NCBI GenBank assembly: GCA_019745155.1
Contig: JAIETM010000007.1
Location: 279,657-343,656 of the forward strand
Reading direction: 5' to 3'
DNA length: 64,000 nucleotides
Source of the DNA: Chitinophagaceae bacterium
GTDB taxonomy: Bacteria; Bacteroidota; Bacteroidia; Chitinophagales; Chitinophagaceae
Shown here piece after piece: positions 55,235 to 63,931 of the stretch (its first letter is position 1; each line of letters starts with the position of its first letter). Made by a program: the position numbers and the translations under genes. Under the pieces are notes generated by a model, which saw only the letters and a list, made by a program, of their open reading frames with translations, did not search any database and was not told the DNA's origin.

Positions 55235-57538
55235 ATGACTGCTGTACAACACAAGGTATTGGTAGTGGATGATGATCCCTACATCCTAATGTCGCTGGAA
55301 TTTCTGATGAAGAAAAGTGGGTATGATGTGCTGGTGGCGCGCAATGGTACAGAAGCATTGAATACCATTCATGCATACAACCCTGATCTGGTCTTACTGG
55401 ATATTATGATGCCGGATGTGGATGGCTATGCAATTTGTGAGCATATCAAGACCACACCTTCATTGGAACATGCGCGTGTGGTATTTCTCTCAGCCAAAAC
55501 CAAGGAAGCAGATATCCGCAGAGGGTATGAGGCAGGTGCAGAGCTTTTCATCACCAAGCCATTTAGTACGCGTGTACTCATGCAACAGGTGCAGGATTTA
55601 TTGAAGAAAACACCGCCTAAACTTTCATCACCATATCAGCTGGCTTATCAAGAAAGTATCAGTGCTAGTACAGCATTTTGGAAAGAACAAGCTGCAGCAA
55701 TTGATTGGTTTCGTTTTCCGCAAACCATTCTTGATGAGGATGAAACCGGTTTGTATCGCTGGTATACGGATGGCGTATTGAACCTCTCTCATCTTTGTTT
55801 AGATGTGCATGTTGCAAACGGACTTGCACAACAAACGGCACTCATCTATGATTCGCCTGTTACCAAAACCATTCGTAAATACAATTATGCAGAACTGCGC
55901 GATGAAGTAGCCAAACTTGCCGGTGGTTTGCAACAGCTTGGTGTTGGTAAAGGTGATCGGGTGGTGATCTATATGCCCATGATTCCGCAAGCAGTGTTTG
56001 CGATGCTGGCTTGTGCGCGTATTGGAGCCATTCATTCCGTTGTGTTTGGCGGATTTGCGCCACATGAACTGGCTGTCCGAATCGAAGATGCTGCACCGAA
56101 AATTATCATCACTGCTTCCTATGGTATCGAGTTCGATAAAAAGATTCCGTATAAGCCATTGGTAGATCAGGCTATGCAGGAATCTACCTATCAGCCCAAG
56201 CATGTAGTGGTGTATCAAAGAGAAGGCCTGCGTGCAGACATGCAACAGGGCAGGGATATTGATTTACTGGAGTTGATGGAGACAGCCCATCCGGTTGCGC
56301 CAGTACCTGTTTTATCTACTGATCCATTGTATGTGTTATATACTTCGGGAACAACTGGTAAACCAAAAGGAATTGTACGTGATGGCAGTTATGCTGTAGC
56401 GCTAAAGTATAGCATGCAAGAAGTGTACAATGTGCAACCCGGCGATGTGTTTTGGGCTGCGAGTGATGTGGGTTGGGTTGTAGGGCATAGTTATATCGTG
56501 TATGGTCCGCTGTTACACGGTTGCACCACAGTGTTGTTTGAAGGCAAGCCGGTGCGCACACCGGATGCAGGTGAGTTCTGGCGTGTGGTGCAAGATCATC
56601 AAGTGAAAGTGATGTTCACTGCACCAACTGCCATTCGTGCCATCAAGAAAGAAGATCCTGATGGTGTATTGCTACAGCAGAAAGATCTGCGTTCATTGAA
56701 ACATTTATTCCTCGCTGGTGAGCGATGCGATCCAGCTACTTATCACTGGATCAGTGATCTCTTGCAAATTCCAGTAATTGATCACTGGTGGCAGACAGAA
56801 AGTGGCTGGCCCATGCTGGGTATCATGATGGGATTAGAACCGATGCCACCTAAAGCAGGTGCTGCAGGTAAACCCATATGTGGTTTTGATGTACAAATTT
56901 TAGGTGAAGATGGTCAGCCCGTACCGGATAATCAGGAAGGTGCAGTGGCGGTGAAACTGCCCTTGCCGCCGGGTTGTCTGCCCACATTGTGGCAAAATGC
57001 TGCGGGTTATCACCAAGCATATCTCAGTCAGTTCTCAGGCTATTATCTCACCGGTGATGGGGGCTATCGCGATAGCGATGGATATTTCTATATCATGGGC
57101 AGAATCGATGATGTCATCAATGTATCTGGTCATAGACTCAGCACGGGCGAAATGGAAGAGATCATTGCGCAACATCCGGATATAGCTGAATGCGCAGTTA
57201 TTGGTATTGCAGATGAGTTGCGCGGACAAAGACCCATTGGCCTCGTGGTGTTGAAAGATGGCAGGTCAATTGATGAAGCATCTTTAGAAGCTGCATTGGT
57301 GCAATTGGTGCGTGATAAGATTGGTGCTGTGGCTTATTTCCGCAATGCTTTACTCGTAAAGCGCTTACCCAAAACACGCAGCGGGAAAATTTTACGTAAA
57401 ACCATGCGCATGATGGCCGATGGCAATCCTTACACCGTGCCTTCCACCATTGATGATCCTTCCATACTGGATGAGATCAAAGCTTGTATGATTGCACGTA
57501 AACAAGGTCTTGCATTTCAAGACGCGCAACCGGCTTGA
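55235..57538 (+). CDS. Response-regulator receiver fused to a PrpE-like short-chain acyl-CoA synthetase
   Basis: 767 residues in one uninterrupted frame. Residues 5-125 are a complete receiver: D12/D13, phosphoacceptor D56 ('LLDIMMPDVDG'), S86 and K108 ('FITKPF'). After a linker of under ten residues comes ACAS_N (about 135-190) and the AMP-forming domain: P-loop 'YTSGTTGKPKG' (369-379), 'IVRDGSYAVAL', 'WWQTES' (518-523), hinge 'GRIDDVINVSGHRLSTGE', and catalytic/acetylatable K718 in 'LPKTRSGKILRKTM'. The motifs fit propionyl-CoA synthetase (PrpE/ACSS3) better than Acs. Both halves look functional. Phosphorylation by the upstream kinase may control the enzyme. A terminator follows. Confidence 0.96.
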   Translation: MTAVQHKVLVVDDDPYILMSLEFLMKKSGYDVLVARNGTEALNTIHAYNPDLVLLDIMMPDVDGYAICEHIKTTPSLEHARVVFLSAKTKEADIRRGYEAGAELFITKPFSTRVLMQQVQDLLKKTPPKLSSPYQLAYQESISASTAFWKEQAAAIDWFRFPQTILDEDETGLYRWYTDGVLNLSHLCLDVHVANGLAQQTALIYDSPVTKTIRKYNYAELRDEVAKLAGGLQQLGVGKGDRVVIYMPMIPQAVFAMLACARIGAIHSVVFGGFAPHELAVRIEDAAPKIIITASYGIEFDKKIPYKPLVDQAMQESTYQPKHVVVYQREGLRADMQQGRDIDLLELMETAHPVAPVPVLSTDPLYVLYTSGTTGKPKGIVRDGSYAVALKYSMQEVYNVQPGDVFWAASDVGWVVGHSYIVYGPLLHGCTTVLFEGKPVRTPDAGEFWRVVQDHQVKVMFTAPTAIRAIKKEDPDGVLLQQKDLRSLKHLFLAGERCDPATYHWISDLLQIPVIDHWWQTESGWPMLGIMMGLEPMPPKAGAAGKPICGFDVQILGEDGQPVPDNQEGAVAVKLPLPPGCLPTLWQNAAGYHQAYLSQFSGYYLTGDGGYRDSDGYFYIMGRIDDVINVSGHRLSTGEMEEIIAQHPDIAECAVIGIADELRGQRPIGLVVLKDGRSIDEASLEAALVQLVRDKIGAVAYFRNALLVKRLPKTRSGKILRKTMRMMADGNPYTVPSTIDDPSILDEIKACMIARKQGLAFQDAQPA

Positions 57539-57564
57539 TCGTTTCTTACCAAAGCTTTTACAGT

Positions 57565-57601
57565 ATAGCGGATAGCCAAACCAAGGCTTTCCGCTATTTT
57601 T
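57565..57601 (+). terminator. Terminator of the SLC5-kinase/REC-PrpE operon
   Basis: ATAGCGGA-T-AGCC, 7-base loop, GGCT-T-TCCGCTAT forms a stem with one internal mismatch, followed by a run of T. It ends only five bases before the gldA start codon. Confidence 0.8.
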
Positions 57602-57602
57602 G
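57595..57602 (+). promoter_or_regulatory. TAnnTTTG box directly before gldA
   Basis: TATTTTTG matches the Bacteroidota -7 consensus and ends four bases before the gldA ATG, but it coincides with the T-run of the preceding terminator, so its promoter role is doubtful. Confidence 0.25.
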
Positions 57603-57606
57603 ACGC

Positions 57607-58512
57607 ATGTCGGTATCAGTACAGTCGCTAAGCAAGGTTTACGGCGCACAGAAAGCAGTGGACAATATCAGCTTCTCACTTAAAAAAGGTGAGATCGTTG
57701 GTTTTTTAGGTCCGAATGGTGCAGGTAAGAGTACCACGATGAAAATGATCACGGGTTATCTGCAACCTGATGCTGGTACAGCAACGGTTTGTGGTATTGA
57801 TGTGGTGCAGGATGCATTGGCTGTCAAGAAAAAGATTGGCTATCTACCGGAATCGAATCCCTTGTACTACGATATGTATGTGAAAGAGTACCTCGCTTTT
57901 ATTGCGGGGGTACATCAATTGGCACAAGCCAAACAACGCATTGCTGATGTCATTGCTTTAACCGGTTTGCAGGTAGAACAGCACAAAAAATTAGGACAAT
58001 TATCCAAAGGCTATAAACAAAGAGCCGGATTGGCCGCTGCACTGATTCATCAGCCGGAAGTATTGATTCTGGATGAGCCTACTACCGGATTAGACCCCAA
58101 TCAGATTCAGGAAATTCGTCAGGTAATTAAAGCGCAAGGCGCTGATAAAACCGTCTTATTCTCTTCGCATATTCTGCAGGAAGTGCAGGCCATCTGCGAT
58201 CGCATCATCATCATCAACAAAGGCAAAATTGTTGCGGATGATTACCTAACCAATCTGCAACAACAGCAACAACAAGTGGTGCAAGTAGGTTTTGCTGAAG
58301 CGCTGGAAGCAGAATGGCTGCAGCGTTTGGTGCATAGCCGAAATGTACATAAGTTGGATACCCATCGCTGGCAGATTGAGACAGATGCGCCTGATCAATT
58401 GCGCAAAGAACTGCTGGAACTGGCATTGGCTCAGCAGTTCAATATTACTTCCCTCCAAACTGCCGGGTTAAATTTGGAAGAAGTCTTCCGTCAACTCACT
58501 ACTCAGGCATAG
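57607..58512 (+). CDS. gldA: GldA-type ABC transporter ATP-binding protein
   Basis: 301 residues. Walker A 'GFLGPNGAGKSTTMKM', signature 'LSKGYKQRAGLAAALIHQPE', Walker B 'VLILDEPTTGLDPNQ', and H-loop 'LFSSHILQEV' are intact. The length and the C-terminal 70 residues ('TAGLNLEEVFRQLT') match the GldA proteins of the gliding/T9SS-associated ABC transporter of Bacteroidota. GldF and GldG, the permease parts, are not in the window, so a general ABC-2 ATPase cannot be excluded. Confidence 0.85.
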   Translation: MSVSVQSLSKVYGAQKAVDNISFSLKKGEIVGFLGPNGAGKSTTMKMITGYLQPDAGTATVCGIDVVQDALAVKKKIGYLPESNPLYYDMYVKEYLAFIAGVHQLAQAKQRIADVIALTGLQVEQHKKLGQLSKGYKQRAGLAAALIHQPEVLILDEPTTGLDPNQIQEIRQVIKAQGADKTVLFSSHILQEVQAICDRIIIINKGKIVADDYLTNLQQQQQQVVQVGFAEALEAEWLQRLVHSRNVHKLDTHRWQIETDAPDQLRKELLELALAQQFNITSLQTAGLNLEEVFRQLTTQA

Positions 58513-58524
58513 GGCTTTCCGTGA

Positions 58525-59889
<1,365 letters not shown>

Positions 59890-59910
59890 GTTAGGGCCGA
59901 TTTCGTTCAT

Positions 59911-59957
59911 ACATGGTTCACGGTGGATATCCGATTCGCTGTGAACCATGTTTATTT
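59911..59957 (+). terminator. Probable terminator of eno
   Basis: ACATGGTTCAC and GTGAACCATGT are perfect 11-base arms around a 19-base loop, followed by TTATTTTA. It lies 21 bases after the eno stop and before the division gene at 59988. Confidence 0.65.
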
Positions 59958-59987
59958 TACGGCGAATCACTAATTTGCCCACTGTTC

Positions 59988-60287
59988 ATGAAAAAGATCA
60001 TCCCCATCATCGCTAATAAGTATTTCCTGGCCATCACATTTTTTGTGGTGTGGATGTTGTTTTTCGATGAACGCAATTACTTCGATCAGCGCGATGAGCG
60101 CCAGAAACTAGAAAAGCTGGAAGCCAAGAAGAAGTACTACGAAACAGAGATAGAGAAAGCCAGAAAGGAATTACAAGATTTACAGAACAATCCCGCTGCA
60201 CTGGAGAAATATGCCCGGGAACGCTATCTCATGAAGAAACAGGGAGAAGACATCTACATTATAGAAGATTCCACCCAAAAACAATAA
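59988..60287 (+). CDS. FtsB/DivIC-like septum-formation initiator protein
   Basis: 99 residues from the ATG at 59988. One transmembrane helix (about 10-28, 'YFLAITFFVVWMLFF') and then a long coiled coil (about 35-75) with 'ARERYLMKKQGEDIYIIE', the conserved tail of DivIC/FtsB proteins (EK.ARE.y.M...GE.v). These proteins join FtsL and FtsQ in the divisome. Enolase upstream is a common neighbour of ftsB/divIC. Confidence 0.9.
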   Translation: MKKIIPIIANKYFLAITFFVVWMLFFDERNYFDQRDERQKLEKLEAKKKYYETEIEKARKELQDLQNNPAALEKYARERYLMKKQGEDIYIIEDSTQKQ

Positions 60288-60351
60288 ACCTGCAATATTC
60301 TAACAATAGCCATCGTTTTATATCTGCGTCCGTATTCCCTCACCTGAAAAG

Positions 60352-60594
60352 ATGAAGATGATGAAAAAGTTTACGGACGAGGAACTGATTTTGTATATCT
60401 ATAAAGACGCTGCTGCCGCATTAACGAGAGCAATTGATGCTGCTATTGAAGAAGATATTGTGCTCAAAGACAGGATGCGGGTTTTGGAAAGAACCATCAA
60501 ACAGCTAGATAAGCTCAAGCTGAAAAGTCCCTCCAAAAAATCCATCAAAGCCATATTGGATTATGCCCAAACGGGTAAGAAGCCGCACGGATAA
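60352..60594 (+). CDS. Small protein of unknown function
   Basis: 80 residues, ATG at 60352 (ATG at 60361 also possible). Almost wholly helical and basic at the C-terminus ('LKLKSPSKKSIKAI'). The start 'FTDEELILYIYKDA' resembles the first helix of short anti-sigma-like proteins, but no zinc or membrane motif follows. It overlaps nothing and lies just before nth. I do not recognise it. Confidence 0.6.
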   Translation: MKMMKKFTDEELILYIYKDAAAALTRAIDAAIEEDIVLKDRMRVLERTIKQLDKLKLKSPSKKSIKAILDYAQTGKKPHG

Positions 60595-60604
60595 TTGCCT
60601 GCTG

Positions 60605-60612
60605 TATCTTTG
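60605..60612 (+). promoter_or_regulatory. Putative -7 box of nth
   Basis: TATCTTTG matches TAnnTTTG exactly and ends six bases before the nth ATG, so the transcript would be almost leaderless. No good upstream TTG is visible at the usual distance. Confidence 0.4.
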
Positions 60613-60618
60613 CGCAGC

Positions 60619-61266
60619 ATGACCAGAAAACAACGTTATCAATTTGTCATTGATTTTTTCCAGCAACACGCACCTAATGCGGAAACGGAATTGTTGTACG
60701 ACAATCCTTTTGAATTATTGGTAGCAGTCATTCTCTCTGCACAGTGTACGGATGTGCGCGTGAACATGACCACACCGGCTATTTTTCGCAGATATCCTAC
60801 ACCACAGAAATTAGCCAAAGCCAGTTTTGATGATTTGTTTCCACTCATCAAAAGCATTTCTTATCCCAATAACAAAACCAAGCACCTCATTGGCATGGCC
60901 AATATGTTGCTGGAAGAATTTGGTGGTGAAGTACCAATGACTGTGGATGAATTGGTAAAACTACCCGGCGTTGGTAGAAAGACAGCGAACGTCATTACCA
61001 GTGTGATTGATCAACAGCCCAATATGGCGGTGGATACACACGTGTTTCGTGTGAGTCATCGCATTGGTTTGGTGCCCACAAGTGCTACTACACCTTTGGC
61101 TGTAGAAAAAGCATTGATCAAAGAAATTCCTGCCGATCTTGTACACAAAGCACACCATTGGTTGATTCTGCATGGTCGTTATACCTGTTTAGCGCGTTCA
61201 CCTAAATGTGCCAACTGCGGTTTACAAGCAGCTTGTAAGTATTTCGCCAAACAAGGCAAACAATAA
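60619..61266 (+). CDS. nth: Endonuclease III
   Basis: 215 residues from the ATG at 60619; a TTG eight codons earlier overlaps the putative promoter. The HhH motif 'LVKLPGVGRKTANVI' contains the catalytic Lys, the catalytic Asp is in 'AVDTHVFRVSHR', and the 4Fe-4S cluster cysteines are C-x6-C-x2-C-x5-C ('CLARSPKCANCGLQAAC'). It removes oxidised pyrimidines and nicks the AP site in base-excision repair. Confidence 0.97.
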   Translation: MTRKQRYQFVIDFFQQHAPNAETELLYDNPFELLVAVILSAQCTDVRVNMTTPAIFRRYPTPQKLAKASFDDLFPLIKSISYPNNKTKHLIGMANMLLEEFGGEVPMTVDELVKLPGVGRKTANVITSVIDQQPNMAVDTHVFRVSHRIGLVPTSATTPLAVEKALIKEIPADLVHKAHHWLILHGRYTCLARSPKCANCGLQAACKYFAKQGKQ

Positions 61267-61334
61267 CTGAGTAATATCATGTTATAGGCAAGGCTTTTCC
61301 TTATCTTAGATACGAATCAAATAACCCTTTCTAT

Positions 61335-61781
61335 ATGTCTTATACAGCTGCTGATGGTCCCGCGATAGATGAAAGAATTGTCAAGTTTATTGATGCGGCC
61401 AGTGTACTCAATTTTGCTACATCTGTCAAGGATGCACCTTATTGTGCTTCTGTGTACTTTGCTTATGAACCAACCCATCATTGGTTTATTTTCAAATCAG
61501 ATCCTGATACCAAGCACATTGAACAGGCTTTGCAAAACACAGCTGTTGCAGGAACTATCCTGCCTGATAAGATTGACAAGCTGGTGGTAAAAGGTATTCA
61601 GTTTACCGGCACATTCATGCAGCCTGATTCGGGCACTTTGGATTTAGCGAAATCTGTTTACCTAAAGAAATATCCGATAGCTACTATTTTCCGCGGCGAT
61701 ATCTGGATAGTAGAAGTGCACAAGATTAAGTATACCGACAATACGCCAATTGTAGGAAAGAAAATACTCTGGGAACGCTAA
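61335..61781 (+). CDS. Pyridoxamine-5'-phosphate-oxidase-like flavin-binding protein
   Basis: 148 residues. The split-barrel pattern 'VLNFATSVKDAPYCASVYFA', 'FIFKSDPDTKHIEQ' and 'IQFTGTF' resembles YhbP-type PNPOx-like proteins. The flavin and true substrate are not known. It has its own terminator, and a possible promoter TATCTTAG lies 26 bases before the start. Confidence 0.8.
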   Translation: MSYTAADGPAIDERIVKFIDAASVLNFATSVKDAPYCASVYFAYEPTHHWFIFKSDPDTKHIEQALQNTAVAGTILPDKIDKLVVKGIQFTGTFMQPDSGTLDLAKSVYLKKYPIATIFRGDIWIVEVHKIKYTDNTPIVGKKILWER

Positions 61782-61800
61782 TCCTTTTTGATGATACAAG

Positions 61801-61825
61801 GCGGTGAAATTTTCACCGCTTTTTT
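61801..61825 (+). terminator. Terminator of the PNPOx-like gene
   Basis: GCGGTGAAA, one base, TTTCACCGC, then TTTTTT. The arm overlaps the last codons of the convergent YjbR pseudogene. Only the plus strand has the T-run. Confidence 0.88.
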
Positions 61826-62151
61826 GTTGTCTTCTTTTTGGCAACCAGTTCATATGAATGATCGATTAATTCTCTTACCAGTTTCATTGGTACACTGCCA
61901 TCAAGAATGATGGTATTCCAATGTTGCTTATTCATGTGATAGCCGGGCAGGATGGATGCATATTGTTCTCTTAATTCAATGGCACGTTCAGGATCGCATT
62001 TGGCATTGAATTGTACCGGGACTGTATCCAAAGAAATCAGTAAAAACACTTTACCTTAAACCTTCATCACCAATACATCGGGCCCGAAGGGCAGGGTTTC
62101 TTCTGTATCAGGCTTGGCCAAAGCATATTCACGGATTTGGTCGATGGTCAA
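61813..62151 (-). pseudogene. YjbR/MmcQ-family protein, broken by an in-frame TAA
   Basis: From a TTG start at 62151 the frame reads 'TIDQIREYALAKPDTEETLP', then 'FGPDVLVMKV', a TAA at 62056-62058, and then continues without a shift as 'GKVFLLISLD', 'VQFNAKCDPERAIELREQY' and 'HMNKQHWNTIILDG'. These are the conserved consecutive blocks of YjbR (CyaY-like fold, DNA-binding protein of unknown role), so exactly one codon is a stop. The C-terminal piece alone (79 residues) would lack the first two strands. The cause may be a recent nonsense mutation or a sequencing error. Confidence 0.8.
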
Positions 62152-62154
62152 GGC

Positions 62155-62349
62155 TTAAGCAGTCTTTTTTGTTTCTGAGATATAGTTATTAATTGTTACG
62201 GCTATGGCATCATACCAATTTATTTGATCTCCTAAATTGTTGCAAATGACTTCGAGCTCTCGTTCATTTAAGGGTCTGCCAAGCTCTTCTTCCGAAACAT
62301 TTTGTACGTCATCAACAGACAAGTGATAGATTATTTTACCCATATACAT
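62155..62349 (-). CDS. Small protein of unknown function
   Basis: 64 residues if it starts at 62349 (62 residues from the ATG at 62343). The patterns 'VSEEELGRPLNERELEVICN' and 'LGDQINWYDAIAVTINNYI' show regular spacing and look like a real, compact helical protein. I do not recognise a characterised family. It is AT-rich, like the restriction genes that follow on the other strand. Confidence 0.6.
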   Translation of the reverse strand: MYMGKIIYHLSVDDVQNVSEEELGRPLNERELEVICNNLGDQINWYDAIAVTINNYISETKKTA

Positions 62350-62549
62350 TAGTTTAAGTCTTGTATATATTTGATTTATAGAATTTTATGGTGTTGTTGT
62401 TTTATTTATCCTCTGATAGATTGTTTCAAGAAATTGAACAATGTAAAAGATTGTATTAATTTATGAAGTTCTATGGTTATTCACACGTATAGGAGCAATT
62501 AATCCTAAAAAATTTAGGAAAAGTATTTATTTTGCTTTCACATTGCAAT

Positions 62550-63140
62550 ATGGGAACAGAACTTTTACCACGGGAGATCTTGGAAAAATATGAAGTGCAT
62601 GAGTGGAAACATGCATGTGCAATTCTCAAGCACGATTTTCCAAATGAGTGGGATGATATTATTGAACTATTAAAACAGTTCAAGCTTTGTAAGAGTTGGA
62701 TTGTAGAAAAGGGTGGAGGTAAATCAAAAGTTGCGAAAGCAATCGACGAGTACTTAGATCAGCGAGGTTGGATAGAGAAGGAATTCGAGACTTCAGTTAA
62801 GGTTGATGATAGGACTATGGACTCTCCAACCCACAAAGTTGATTGTTACAAGAACCGAATTGCCTTAGAAATTGAGTGGAATAATAAAGATCCCTTTTTT
62901 GATAGGGATTTAAACAATTTCAGACTTCTTTTTGATTTACGCGCAATTAGTGTTGGAGTAATTATTACAAGATGTGATCATTTGCAAGAAATTTTTAACT
63001 CACTTGGTAGGGGGGATTCATATGGGGCATCTACTACCCATATGAAAAAACTTCTTCCTAGAATTGAAGGTGGTAGTGGTGCTGGTTGTCCACTGCTTGT
63101 TTTTGGAATTTCAAATACCCTATATGATGAAAATTGTTAA
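62550..63140 (+). CDS. BglII/BstYI-like type II restriction endonuclease
   Basis: 196 residues from the ATG at 62550 (a TTG six codons earlier is less likely). The region 'HKVDCYKNRIALEIEWNNKD' gives the catalytic set D98, E107 and E109, with the same spacing as D84-E93-Q95 of BglII as I recall it; the third residue is Glu. 'DPFFDRDLNNFRLLFDLRAI' is typical of the family. BglII cuts A^GATCT and BstYI R^GATCY, so a GATC-core site is likely. The stop overlaps the start of the methylase gene by about 15 bases. Base composition is much more AT-rich than the surroundings, a sign of transfer. Confidence 0.88.
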   Translation: MGTELLPREILEKYEVHEWKHACAILKHDFPNEWDDIIELLKQFKLCKSWIVEKGGGKSKVAKAIDEYLDQRGWIEKEFETSVKVDDRTMDSPTHKVDCYKNRIALEIEWNNKDPFFDRDLNNFRLLFDLRAISVGVIITRCDHLQEIFNSLGRGDSYGASTTHMKKLLPRIEGGSGAGCPLLVFGISNTLYDENC

Positions 63141-63840
63141 GCCTGATCTTAAGTCATCTGTTGCTTTAGATTTCGTAAACTCTGTTGAGAATAAGGGGTA
63201 TAAGGCAATTCTCGCTGATCCACCTTGGCGATTCACAAATCGAACTGGTAAGGTCGCTCCTGAACATAAACGATTGAATAGATATGGGACATTATCTCTT
63301 GAAGAAATTATGGAGATACCTGTTTCTTTAGCAGCCGCAGATAGTAGCCATCTTTATTTATGGGTGCCTAATGCACTTTTGCAAGAAGGCCTAGAGGTAA
63401 TGAAAGCTTGGGGCTTCCAGTATAAATCGAATATAATATGGCATAAAGTAAGAAAGGACGGAGGCCCTGATGGACGGGGTGTGGGTTTTTACTTTCGAAA
63501 TACTACTGAAATTGTTCTTTTTGGTATACGTGGAAGCATGCGAACATTAGCTCCTGGAAGAAGTCAAGTCAATATCATTCGAACGCAAAAACAAGAGCAC
63601 TCAAGAAAACCAGACGAGTTATATGAGTTAATTGAAAGATGTAGTCCGGGTCCTTTTTTGGAAATATTTGCAAGAGGTCGCAGAAAGGGTTGGGATGTAT
63701 TTGGTAATCAAGCAGAGGATTACGAAATCGAATGGGATACATATAATAACAATAGTAAGGGTAAGAAAACAATTAAGGCAGCCGCAGAGAATGGCTTGTT
63801 GTTTTCAGAGGGATATTCACCATTACGCAAGGTGAAATAA
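63124..63840 (+). CDS. MT-A70-family adenine-N6 DNA methyltransferase
   Basis: 238 residues from the ATG at 63124 (63127 also possible). The catalytic motif 'AILADPPWRF' and the MT-A70 patterns 'SHLYLWVPNALLQEGLEVMK' and 'KPDELYELIERCSPGPFLEI' are present. It should methylate adenine in the recognition site and protect the host from the endonuclease encoded just upstream, with which it overlaps. AT-rich like the endonuclease gene. No C (controller) protein or vsr gene is present. Confidence 0.93.
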   Translation: MMKIVKPDLKSSVALDFVNSVENKGYKAILADPPWRFTNRTGKVAPEHKRLNRYGTLSLEEIMEIPVSLAAADSSHLYLWVPNALLQEGLEVMKAWGFQYKSNIIWHKVRKDGGPDGRGVGFYFRNTTEIVLFGIRGSMRTLAPGRSQVNIIRTQKQEHSRKPDELYELIERCSPGPFLEIFARGRRKGWDVFGNQAEDYEIEWDTYNNNSKGKKTIKAAAENGLLFSEGYSPLRKVK

Positions 63841-63873
63841 ATGCTTTGATAAAAATAGTAGCAAATAAAAGTT

Positions 63874-63897
63874 AAGGGTAGCCTAACGGCTACCCTT
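63874..63897. terminator. Bidirectional terminator after the methylase gene
   Basis: AAGGGTAGCC, loop TAAC, GGCTACCCTT forms a perfect 10-base stem between the methylase and the convergent gene at the window end. Confidence 0.88.
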
Positions 63898-63931
63898 ATT
63901 TCTTGAAATAATGGGCCTCTCACTATTGGGG

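Noticed and set aside
54649..55254. 201-codon open frame on the minus strand over the kinase domain
   Set aside because: Antisense to HisKA/HATPase motifs, Cys/His-rich and without homology features.
57595..57602. Strong promoter for gldA
   Set aside because: The TAnnTTTG match is made of the T-run of the preceding terminator, so the match may be accidental.
62056..62058. Recoding of TAA as a sense codon
   Set aside because: Dozens of genes in the window end at TAA with terminators or neighbours directly after it, so TAA is a normal stop here.
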